From contig JBAXQC010000029.1 of assembly GCA_037131955.1 (NCBI GenBank), positions 1 through 32,112 on the forward strand: DNA of 32,112 nucleotides, read 5' to 3'. This DNA is from CAIMMJ01 sp037131955. Lineage in GTDB: Bacteria; Bacteroidota; Bacteroidia; UBA4408. The translations under genes and the position numbers were made by a program. Below are positions 25,383-32,112 of the stretch, one piece after another; within the stretch, counting starts at the first letter, position 1; every line of letters begins with the position of its first letter. Under the pieces are notes generated by a model. The model was not told where the DNA came from. It was given only the letters and a program-made list of their open reading frames with translations, and searched no databases.

Positions 25383-26024
25383 TTATTGCATCCAAGTTTG
25401 TGGGTTTCTTCTCCAATTTTCTAGCATTGGAATTTGTTCGTTGGTAATAATGCCTGAATCTAAGGCCATGTGAATTAATGAACTGTAATCGCACAATGTG
25501 CTTATATTGCAATTGGCAACTCTAAAATTGTCCTCTGCCACTTGAAATCCGTACGAAAATATAGCTACCATTCCCAACACATTGCATCCAAAATCGGTTA
25601 AAACTTTTGAAGCATTTAGGCTGCTTTGCCCAGTAGATATTAAATCTTCAACCACTACAACTTTTTGTCCAGCTTGTACTTGTCCCTCTATTTGGTTTCC
25701 CATGCCGTGCTGCTTTGGGTTTGGTCTTATGTAAATAAAAGGTAGTCCAAGTTCTTCGGCAACCAATGCACCTTGGGCAATAGCACCTGTAGCCACACCA
25801 GCAATAACATCGGGTTTGCCATATTTTTCTAGAATTAGTTTAGAAAGTTCTTGCCGAATAAAAGTTCTAACCAAGGGAAAAGAAAGAGAGATTCTATTGT
25901 CGCAATATATAGGAGATTTCCAACCCGAAGCCCAAGTAAAAGGCTGCAATGGATTAAGTTTAACTGCCTTTATTTGCAATAAGTACAAAGCAACTCTTTC
26001 TGCAATTTGTCTGTCGTTTACCAT
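25383..26024 (-). CDS. pyrE: orotate phosphoribosyltransferase
   Basis: 213 aa, normal length. It converts orotate and PRPP to orotidine 5'-monophosphate in de novo pyrimidine synthesis. The PRPP-binding motif is VVVVEDLISTGQS (122-134). The flexible loop is PNPKQHGMGNQIEG (101-114), and FTWASGWKSPIYCDNR near the N-terminus is the substrate region. It is divergent from the NUDIX gene (78-nt gap) and followed by the SRPBCC gene. It lies close to thymidine kinase, which joins de novo and salvage routes. Confidence 0.96.
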   Translation of the reverse strand: MVNDRQIAERVALYLLQIKAVKLNPLQPFTWASGWKSPIYCDNRISLSFPLVRTFIRQELSKLILEKYGKPDVIAGVATGAIAQGALVAEELGLPFIYIRPNPKQHGMGNQIEGQVQAGQKVVVVEDLISTGQSSLNASKVLTDFGCNVLGMVAIFSYGFQVAEDNFRVANCNISTLCDYSSLIHMALDSGIITNEQIPMLENWRRNPQTWMQ

Positions 26025-26063
26025 GAAAAAAATAGTTAACTAAATAATATCTAATTTTAAAAC

Positions 26064-26095
26064 TTGAACAAAGGTGAATAATTTATTTAAATTTG
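26064..26095 (+). promoter_or_regulatory. promoter of the NUDIX-lipoprotein operon, probably leaderless
   Basis: TTG (26064-26066), a 21-nt spacer and TAAATTTG (26088-26095) match the Bacteroidota consensus exactly. The ATG of the NUDIX gene is at 26103, only 7 nt after the box, so the transcript start would fall on or just before the start codon. Confidence 0.6.
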
Positions 26096-26102
26096 AGCCC
26101 GA

Positions 26103-26720
26103 ATGATTGAAATTTATTACAACCATAAACTTTTACAACTAGATACTCATCCACCAGAATTTAAGGATTGGGATAAATGGAACATTATAAACAATTACAC
26201 AGGTTCATCAGAGGTAGCCGTTTTTTTAGAATTATTAAGAGAAGCACCCTATTTACAAAACTTACTTTTTTGGAACAATGATTTAGAATTGATGCTAAAT
26301 GATTTAACTTCTAATGTTATGCTGGTAGAAGCTGCGGGTGGTATTGTTGAAAATAAAAACGGCGATTTCTTGTTTATAAAAAGATTAGGGAATTGGGATT
26401 TACCAAAAGGAAAAATAGAAAAGGGAGAAAGCATACAAGAAACTGCACTGCGTGAGATAGAAGAAGAATGTGGAATTGGTAATTTAGAATTGGGCTCAAA
26501 AATTTGCGATACCTATCACTTCTATTTGGAAAAGGATAGTTTACTTTTAAAAAAATCGTATTGGTTTAGGGTTAATTATAATGGTAGTGATATGAATTTA
26601 TTTCCTCAAGAAAACGAGAATATTACTGAGGCAAAATGGCTGAATAAATCAGATATCGCTCAAATAAAAAATAATACTTATCCCAGTATATTAAACATAT
26701 TAGCAGCAATTAATTTATAG
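26103..26720 (+). CDS. NUDIX hydrolase
   Basis: 205 aa. The Nudix box G-x5-E-x7-REU-xEE-xGU is exact: GKIEKGE at 103-109 and REIEEECGI at 117-125, which bind Mg2+ and hydrolyse a nucleoside diphosphate linked to another group. WDLPKGKIEKGES is typical of the MutT/ADP-ribose branch. An extra N-terminal region of about 70 residues (YNHKLLQLDTHPPEFKDW) precedes the Nudix fold and is of unknown role. The substrate cannot be given. A lipoprotein gene follows after 3 nt, so the two share a transcript. Confidence 0.92.
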   Translation: MIEIYYNHKLLQLDTHPPEFKDWDKWNIINNYTGSSEVAVFLELLREAPYLQNLLFWNNDLELMLNDLTSNVMLVEAAGGIVENKNGDFLFIKRLGNWDLPKGKIEKGESIQETALREIEEECGIGNLELGSKICDTYHFYLEKDSLLLKKSYWFRVNYNGSDMNLFPQENENITEAKWLNKSDIAQIKNNTYPSILNILAAINL

Positions 26721-26723
26721 AAA

Positions 26724-27281
26724 ATGTTTGTGCAATTAAAACTAAAAAAATCTTTGTTAGGAGCATTTGCAATGCTTGTATTAATTACAGCATGTGAAGA
26801 AGAAGTAAAAGAGAAAAAGGTAGAAGCAAAAAAAACAAAAACGGTTTTTACCAATTCTTGCGAACCCAATCAAGTATGGACTGGCGAAGAAACCATATCA
26901 AAAAACACGGTGAAAAGAAGTGGGAATTATTCATCCAAAATGGACAAGGATGTTGAGTTTGGAATGGGCTTAAGAAAAAGAAGTGATGAAATTTCGGAAG
27001 CTCCACCAAAAAAGATAATTGCAGGTTTATGGATAAATTGCCCAGATTCTTTAATTGATGCAAAAATTGTAGTATCAGTGGACGATGAAAAGGGAAACAT
27101 TTTTTGGAGTGGATTCCCAATCAATAAATCAGTTAAAAAAACAAACGAGTGGGTGTATATAGAGAATACAATAGATTTTCCACTGGCTTTAAATCCTAAA
27201 AACTACATATCAGTTTATGTGTGGAATCCAAAAAAAGAATTGTTTTACATAGACGATTGGAAGATAGAATTTAGTAATTAA
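26724..27281 (+). CDS. small lipoprotein, function unknown
   Basis: 185 aa with a type II signal peptide: KLKKSLLGAFAMLVLITAC, with lipobox ITAC and acylated Cys24, followed by acidic residues. The mature part has a short Lys/Glu linker, then an 140-residue, probably all-beta domain ending YIDDWKIEFSN, reminiscent of carbohydrate-binding jelly-roll modules. It begins 3 nt after the NUDIX stop and is likely co-translated. The family is not known to me. Confidence 0.7.
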   Translation: MFVQLKLKKSLLGAFAMLVLITACEEEVKEKKVEAKKTKTVFTNSCEPNQVWTGEETISKNTVKRSGNYSSKMDKDVEFGMGLRKRSDEISEAPPKKIIAGLWINCPDSLIDAKIVVSVDDEKGNIFWSGFPINKSVKKTNEWVYIENTIDFPLALNPKNYISVYVWNPKKELFYIDDWKIEFSN

Positions 27282-27288
27282 AGAATTA

Positions 27289-27324
27289 CGATAGTTCTAT
27301 TGGTCTTCCAGTAGCTCTATATCG
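27289..27324. terminator. hairpin between convergent lipoprotein and M1 peptidase genes
   Basis: Inner stem CTATTGG (27297-27303) and CCAGTAG (27308-27314, one G-T pair, TCTT loop); outer stem CGATA (27289-27293) with TATCG (27320-27324) across an internal loop. No strong T run on either side, so it may stop transcription weakly in both directions. Confidence 0.45.
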
Positions 27325-27350
27325 GTAAATTCAATTCAAACAAAAACTCT

Positions 27351-29294
27351 TTACTCCACAACACTGAACTTATGAATTTCTCTTCCGCTGTTGTTGTAAT
27401 TTAATTCTAGAAAATAGATACCTGAAACAAAATTGTTTAGTTGCAACTTATTTTCATTAACTAAACTTTTTTCCAAAACAACTTTACCTGATATATCTTT
27501 TAATGAAACTCTTGCAGAAATATTTTCTGAAAAAGTTATAGCATCACTTGATTTTACTGGATTTGGCGAAAGTTTTATTTTGCTTTTATTGTTGGCTTTA
27601 ACAGCCAAAAAAGGATTATTTGAAATGGTGCCTATGCTCTTTAATAAATAATTATTGGGGTCTATAGTAAGTGCGGTTACTGTTCCATTTACCGGAATAG
27701 AAAAAATATCACTTGTAGAATTTAAGTTAACTCTTATGGTGGTATCGCCACTACTTCTTGTTAATTTTATTTCAATGGGTGTTTTAAATAAACTGGTAAA
27801 TGCAGGAGCAGAAGGTGTTTGAGAAACTTGAAGATTCAAGAGGTTGTTGTTGCTGTTCCACTCTGCCGAAAATGTAGGATAACCTTGGCCAAACATCCAT
27901 TGCTGCTTAAAATCTGATAAGTCTATAGAACAGGTATTTTCAAAAACAGTGATAAATTCGTTGATGTTGGCATTGGAATTTGCATATTGGTTGAGGTAAT
28001 TTTTTAAGGAGTTAAAAAACAACGTATCATTGTTTATTACAAATCTTAAAGTATGCATAACAGCAGCACCTTTGTCGTAGGACAATCTACTGCTAAAAAT
28101 TCGAGAAACACTTGCAGTATCTGTAAAATAGATACTTCCATCAGGAAAACTGATTACGTTGTTAATTGTGGCATCCATTTGTTGTTTTGCTTGTGCTTGC
28201 CCTTGCAGGTATTGAAGAGCCAAATACTCAGTGTAAGATGCCATCCCTTCGTTTACAAAAATATCGCTCCAGGTTTTACAGGTTACGTAATCGCCAAACC
28301 ATTGGTGGCCTAATTCATGGGCAGTAAGTGTGAAATTAAAAAAACCTTGAGAGGTCATGGTTTGGTGTTCCATTCCGCCAGAAAAAGGTGCCATGCAGTG
28401 TCCATATTTTTCATTAGCAAAGGGGTAAGGGCCAAATAAATCGGCAAACAATTCCAGCATATCTCCTGTATCGTTTATATCGTTTAAGAAATTGGGTAAT
28501 GTTTGAGGATTGTTGTAAATAAAATTTTGAATTAATACAGAATCGCTGTTAGCAGGGTGGGCATAGTAGCTATATTCTACGTATCTAGCTGTAGCAACAG
28601 AAATCAAATAATAATTAATTGGGTTTTTAGATTTCCATTCGAATCTTTTTTTACCGTTGTTTAAATCAACAACGTTCGTCAATACTCCGTTAGAACCTGT
28701 CATGTTTATTGAGTCTGTAGTAACAAACACCCAAGAAGAATCAATTTTATCTGTTAGTTGTTGTTTGCAAGGCCACCATTCATAAGCTGCGTAAGGCTGA
28801 CTTAATGACCAAGAAACCACATTCCCCCATGACTGCGAAGTTCCGGTGCTGTAACCATTTCCAATAGCAGCAGAAGCACCTGTAGGGGCCATGCCGTTGT
28901 AGAACGTTTGCACGGATATGAAATTGTTTTGCGTGTAGTTATTTACAGGAACAAATACATCTCCTGCAATTCTTGAAAAAGGCGAGTTTATTCCGTCTAC
29001 TAAAATTGAGTCAATAGTAAAGTTTGGGTGAAGTTCAAACGCAAATGTATCTAATAGCAACGATACAACTTTTGCAAGGGTTTTTACATTGCCTGAAACA
29101 GATATAGAGTTTCGTTCTAAATTTAAATTTAGGTGATGAAACTTTGTATCATATTTGTTCTGCAAGTTCATTGCATTGCAAGATGCAACAGGATTTAAGG
29201 CAACAGCATTTTGTTTAGAAATTGCACAAAGATTATCTGCATAGGCCGCAACATTTATACTAAAGAGAGCAAGAAGAGTAATTATTATTTTCAT
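27351..29294 (-). CDS. secreted M1-family metallopeptidase with T9SS sorting domain
   Basis: 647 aa. Signal peptide KIIITLLALFSINVAAYA. The gluzincin site is HELGH (H326, E327, H330) with the third zinc ligand E349 exactly 18 residues later in FVNEG. The exopeptidase motif is GGMEH (306-310) instead of the canonical GAMEN, a variant common to secreted Bacteroidota M1 enzymes. WWPCKQQLTDKIDSSWVFVT is the N-terminal beta-domain signature. The last 75 residues are a T9SS sorting domain (LSPNPVKSSDAITFS to GREIHKFSVVE). It should degrade peptides outside the cell. It stands alone, upstream of the carboxylase gene on the same strand. Confidence 0.93.
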   Translation of the reverse strand: MKIIITLLALFSINVAAYADNLCAISKQNAVALNPVASCNAMNLQNKYDTKFHHLNLNLERNSISVSGNVKTLAKVVSLLLDTFAFELHPNFTIDSILVDGINSPFSRIAGDVFVPVNNYTQNNFISVQTFYNGMAPTGASAAIGNGYSTGTSQSWGNVVSWSLSQPYAAYEWWPCKQQLTDKIDSSWVFVTTDSINMTGSNGVLTNVVDLNNGKKRFEWKSKNPINYYLISVATARYVEYSYYAHPANSDSVLIQNFIYNNPQTLPNFLNDINDTGDMLELFADLFGPYPFANEKYGHCMAPFSGGMEHQTMTSQGFFNFTLTAHELGHQWFGDYVTCKTWSDIFVNEGMASYTEYLALQYLQGQAQAKQQMDATINNVISFPDGSIYFTDTASVSRIFSSRLSYDKGAAVMHTLRFVINNDTLFFNSLKNYLNQYANSNANINEFITVFENTCSIDLSDFKQQWMFGQGYPTFSAEWNSNNNLLNLQVSQTPSAPAFTSLFKTPIEIKLTRSSGDTTIRVNLNSTSDIFSIPVNGTVTALTIDPNNYLLKSIGTISNNPFLAVKANNKSKIKLSPNPVKSSDAITFSENISARVSLKDISGKVVLEKSLVNENKLQLNNFVSGIYFLELNYNNSGREIHKFSVVE

Positions 29295-29364
29295 TTAGGT
29301 TTTTTAAATTATGGTTTTAAACAGATTTAATATGTGAATGTTTAATGTGGTTTTTTAATAAATT

Positions 29365-30906
29365 TTAAAGTGGAATATTACCGTGTTTTTTTCTTGGCAA
29401 TGTTGCCACCTTGTTTTCTAACATTTTAAAAGCTTTGATAAGTTTTATTCTGGTATTTTCCGGAAGAATAACTTCGTCAATAAATCCACGTTCGGCAGCT
29501 CTATAAGGGTTAGCAAAATGTTCGATATAATCTAACTCTTTTTCTTTGAGTTTAACTTCTGGATTTTCTGATTTAGAAATTTCATTTTTAAATATAATTT
29601 CAGCTGCACCCTTTGCGCCCATTACAGCAATTTCGGCTGTAGGCCATGCATAATTTAAATCGGCACCAATGTGTTTGCTGTTCATCACATCATAAGCACC
29701 ACCATAAGCTTTGCGGGTAATAACGGTAACTCTGGGAACCGTTGCTTCGCAAAATGCATACAATAATTTTGCGCCGTTGGTTATAATGGCATTCCATTCT
29801 TGGTCTGTTCCGGGCAAGAATCCTGGTACGTCTTCAAACACCAAAAGTGGAATATTAAATGAATCGCAGAATCTTACAAAACGTGCTGCTTTTGTAGAGG
29901 AATTAATGTCTAACACACCCGCTAAAAATGCAGGTTGGTTGGCAACAATTCCAATGCTTCTTCCAGCTAATCGTGCAAAACCTACCACAATATTTTCTGC
30001 AAAGTTTTTGTGAACTTCAAAAAAAGAACCTTCGTCAATAGTTCCATCAATAACTTCTCTTATATCGTAGGGTTGGTTGGCATTGTTGGGAACAATAGAG
30101 TTTAACACGGTTCTTGTTTCATCCTTTTGTTCGTAGGGCAGCAGAGGAGTTATCTCTTCGCAATTTTGTGGAACATAACTTAGTAATTGTTTGATGTTAT
30201 TTATGCACTCTATTTCGTTGGCACAAGAAAAATGGGTTACTCCAGATTTTGTAGAGTGGGCAGAAGCACCACCCAATTCTTCGCTGGTAACTTCTTCGTG
30301 CGTAACTGTTTTTACAACGTTTGGCCCTGTTACAAACATGTAAGAAGTATTTTCTACCATCAAAATATAATCTGTAATGGCAGGAGAATAAACTGCACCG
30401 CCAGCGCAGGGACCCATAACTGCAGAAAACTGGGGAATAACTCCGGAAGCTAAAGTGTTTCTGTAAAAAATATCGGCATAACCACCTAAAGAAACTACAC
30501 CTTCTTGAATTCTTGCACCACCGCTGTCGTTAAGGCCAATTACAGGAGCACCATTTTTCATGGCAAGGTCCATTATCTTGCAAATTTTCTCGGCATGAGT
30601 TTCAGACAATGAACCGCCAAAAACGGTGAAATCTTGGGAGAAAACATATACCAATCTTCCTCCAATGGTTCCATATCCAGTAACTACTCCATCGCCTAAA
30701 TATTTTTCTCGTTCCAGCCCAAATTCTGAGGCACGGTGAGTAACAAACATTCCTATTTCTTCAAAAGAACCTTCGTCAAGCAAAAGGCTCAAGCGCTCTC
30801 TGGCGGTAAGTTTTCCTTTTTTGTGTTGCGAATCTATCCTTGCTTGTCCACCACCCAATTGAGCTTCGGCTATTTTTTCGTTTAATGTTTTTATTTTATC
30901 AGACAT
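29365..30906 (-). CDS. acyl-CoA carboxylase, carboxyltransferase (beta) subunit
   Basis: 513 aa from the ATG at 30904-30906; a TTG further up would only add eight residues. It transfers carboxyl from biotin to an acyl-CoA. Crotonase-fold halves are seen: SGGARIQEG (128-136) with GPCAGGAVYSPA (165-176), and YGGAYDVM (401-408). Length and motifs fit the PccB/MmdA group (propionyl-CoA or methylmalonyl-CoA handling) rather than bacterial AccD. Biotin carboxylase and biotin carrier genes are not adjacent. Which acyl-CoA it uses is not decided by sequence; propionyl-CoA is most likely. Confidence 0.93.
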   Translation of the reverse strand: MSDKIKTLNEKIAEAQLGGGQARIDSQHKKGKLTARERLSLLLDEGSFEEIGMFVTHRASEFGLEREKYLGDGVVTGYGTIGGRLVYVFSQDFTVFGGSLSETHAEKICKIMDLAMKNGAPVIGLNDSGGARIQEGVVSLGGYADIFYRNTLASGVIPQFSAVMGPCAGGAVYSPAITDYILMVENTSYMFVTGPNVVKTVTHEEVTSEELGGASAHSTKSGVTHFSCANEIECINNIKQLLSYVPQNCEEITPLLPYEQKDETRTVLNSIVPNNANQPYDIREVIDGTIDEGSFFEVHKNFAENIVVGFARLAGRSIGIVANQPAFLAGVLDINSSTKAARFVRFCDSFNIPLLVFEDVPGFLPGTDQEWNAIITNGAKLLYAFCEATVPRVTVITRKAYGGAYDVMNSKHIGADLNYAWPTAEIAVMGAKGAAEIIFKNEISKSENPEVKLKEKELDYIEHFANPYRAAERGFIDEVILPENTRIKLIKAFKMLENKVATLPRKKHGNIPL

Positions 30907-31039
30907 TTTAAACTTTATTTGAGGCTGCAAATTAATACTAAAAATTTAATGGTCAGCTTAAAAAATTTCAATTGATAAAGGTATTATAATTGCTGTTTTT
31001 TGAACATAGCAGGTTCAAGGGGCTTGAATTATTTTCAAA

Positions 31040-31073
31040 TTGATTTATCAAAGATTGAATTTAACTACTTTTG
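31040..31073 (+). promoter_or_regulatory. promoter of the zeta-toxin-like pseudogene, probably leaderless
   Basis: TTG (31040-31042), a 23-nt spacer and TACTTTTG (31066-31073), a full TAnnTTTG match. The ATG at 31079 lies only 5 nt after the box. Confidence 0.5.
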
Positions 31074-31078
31074 TGTGA

Positions 31079-31663
31079 ATGAAAAAAAATCTTTACATAA
31101 TTGCAGGGTGCAATGGTGCTGGTAAAACTACAGCATCGTTTACAATATTACCTGAAATTTTAAATTGTAAAGAATTTGTAAATGCAGATGAAATTGCAAG
31201 AGGGTTGTCCCCATTTCAGCCTGAAAAAGTTGCCTTTGAAGCAGGAAGAATTATGCTTAACAGAATAAATGACTTGTTAAATAGTGGCGAAAATTTTGCT
31301 TTTGAAACAACATTAGCAACCAAAAGTTATAAATCAAAAATTAAGATTGCTAAAATTCAAAACTACTCAATTACGCTAATATTTTTTTGGCTTCAGAATG
31401 AAAATTTAGCAGTAGAAAGGGTTAAATCTAGAGTTTTGGAAGGCGGACATAATATAGAAAGAGCGGTTATTAAACGCAGATATTAAAATGGAATAAAAAA
31501 TTTATTTGAAATTTACATACCCATTGTTGATGAAGTTATGATAATTGATAATTCTGAAGGGAAACATGATTTAATTGCAAAAAAAACAAATCAAACTGAA
31601 TTGGTAATTTTAAATGAGACAAAATTTTTGACTTTAAAAAACAGTAAATATGAAGAAAGATGA
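31079..31663 (+). pseudogene. zeta-toxin-like P-loop kinase, interrupted by an in-frame stop
   Basis: The frame begins MKKNLYIIAGCNGAGKTTAS with Walker A GCNGAGKT (10-17). NADEIARGLSPF, FAFETTLATKSY and GGHNIERAVIKRRY follow, as in zeta-toxin or UDP-GlcNAc-kinase-like ATPases that accompany small antitoxins. A TAA at 31484-31486 stops it after 135 residues, yet the same frame stays open for 58 more codons to a TGA at 31661-31663. The continuation is family-like: NGIKNLFEIYIPIVDEVM, then IIDNSEGKHDLIAKKT. A single base change in a Tyr or Lys codon would explain the stop. Full length would be 194 residues, normal for the family. Truncation removes the C-terminal part and probably inactivates it. 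Decayed toxin gene or sequencing error. Confidence 0.78.
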
Positions 31664-31796
31664 TTTAACACCTAATCAAAAGAAGATACTAGATGGCATG
31701 GACAAAGTTTATGAAAAGCTAATAGAACACAAAAGAAAAATAAATAGCGATTTAGTAATTCTCAAGGATGGTAAAATTATAAGGGTAAAACCTTAG
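31650..31796 (+). CDS. 48-aa small protein, possible antitoxin partner of the zeta-like kinase
   Basis: 48 aa: MKKDDLTPNQKKILDG, then a helical MDKVYEKLIEHKRK and a C-terminal strand-like SDLVILKDGKIIRVKP. It overlaps the interrupted kinase frame by 14 nt (31650-31663) in a different frame, the coupling seen in two-gene toxin modules. Small proteins of this size and pattern are encoded next to zeta-like kinases in other bacteria, from memory. Too short for certainty; no other function is suggested. Confidence 0.5.
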   Translation: MKKDDLTPNQKKILDGMDKVYEKLIEHKRKINSDLVILKDGKIIRVKP

Positions 31797-31839
31797 ACTA
31801 TTTTATTTTAGTATTTTGAAATAGACTAATTTTTAAAAT

Positions 31840-32112
31840 TTATTTTACCTCAGTCAAACAATAAATCACCGGCTTTGATGGGCTGGCATCGTTTTCAAAA
31901 GGAGCAATCATTAAGTTTAAAAAATAAAACCCATCTATAATTTCATTGGGCACGTAAATCATTTCGGTTATGGTTTTGTGGTGTTCTAAATCTCCATTAA
32001 AATTCCAAAATTCTTTGTGGGCCTCAAGTTTTCCTTCGTCTTTTTCTTTGTCCACCGAAGGCAAATCAATCAATACATGTTCTATGCCTATGGAATTTAA
32101 ATAAGTAATTGC
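31840..32112 (-). CDS. cyclase-family protein (kynurenine formamidase-like), C-terminal part only
   Basis: The frame is open from the window edge and ends at the stop at 31840, so only about 90 C-terminal residues are seen: AITYLNSIGIEHVLIDLPSV at the edge, then DKEKDEGKLEAHKEFWNF and TITEMIYVPNEIIDGFYFLN. The LIDLPSVD and NDASPSKPVIYCL patterns match Bacteroidota cyclase-family proteins, metal-dependent hydrolases related to kynurenine formamidase. The catalytic metal site lies outside the window. Substrate unknown. Confidence 0.78.
   Translation of the reverse strand, partial: AITYLNSIGIEHVLIDLPSVDKEKDEGKLEAHKEFWNFNGDLEHHKTITEMIYVPNEIIDGFYFLNLMIAPFENDASPSKPVIYCLTEVK

Noticed and set aside
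25372..25512. N-terminal extension of the SRPBCC gene
   Set aside because: The extra 47 residues are out-of-frame pyrE sequence; the ATG at 25371 gives a normal family start.
577..31486. Stop-codon reassignment to explain the two interrupted genes
   Set aside because: TAA, TAG and TGA all end other intact genes here at the expected lengths (for example TAG ends the HIT gene and TGA the serine hydrolase).

Overview
This is an AT-rich stretch of a chromosome from a member of the Bacteroidota. The evidence is the number of type IX secretion (T9SS) cargo proteins, a PorV/PorQ-family protein, a TonB-dependent receptor with an N-terminal carboxypeptidase-regulatory-like domain, Bacteroidota-style promoters (TTG, 17-23 nt spacer, TAnnTTTG) and few Shine-Dalgarno sites. 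Genus cannot be fixed from the sequence. Most of the window is dense core and surface genes; there are no rRNAs, CRISPR arrays, integrases or transposases. One tRNA, tRNA-Ser(GGA), is present.

Layout: (1) 1-810, minus strand: a T9SS-exported choice-of-anchor-V-like protein broken by an in-frame amber codon and cut by the window edge. (2) 918-5078, minus: an mlaE-mlaF-mutS operon. (3) 5142-6458, plus: a secreted class-A beta-lactamase-fold serine hydrolase. (4) 6479-7345, minus: greA and a HIT-family gene with no gap. (5) 7426-16535, minus: a 9-kb surface operon of a TonB-dependent receptor, a 1408-aa T9SS-sorted protein and a PorV/PorQ-family protein. (6) 16858-17766: an S66 LD-carboxypeptidase, followed by 0.7 kb of non-coding DNA containing a GC-rich palindromic repeat. 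(7) 18489-22256, minus: a compact four-gene biosynthetic operon of UbiA-family prenyltransferase, type III polyketide synthase, SAM methyltransferase and geranylgeranyl-reductase-like flavoprotein. (8) tRNA-Ser, then a Bacteroidota conserved protein and a type I asparaginase in one operon. (9) 24398-27281: thymidine kinase, pyrE with an SRPBCC protein, and a NUDIX hydrolase with a lipoprotein. (10) 27351-30906, minus: a T9SS-sorted M1 metallopeptidase and an acyl-CoA carboxylase carboxyltransferase. (11) 31079-31796: a zeta-toxin-like kinase gene interrupted by an ochre codon, overlapping a 48-aa small gene that may be its partner. (12) 31840-32112: the 3' part of a cyclase-family gene.

The best candidate for an under-described system is the UbiA / type III PKS / methyltransferase / flavoprotein operon, which looks like a complete small pathway for a modified, membrane-associated phenolic or quinone lipid. 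Second is the receptor / giant T9SS protein / PorV-like operon, which looks like one surface machine. The two clean nonsense codons in otherwise open, family-conserved frames are also worth checking as real gene decay, sequencing error or recoding.
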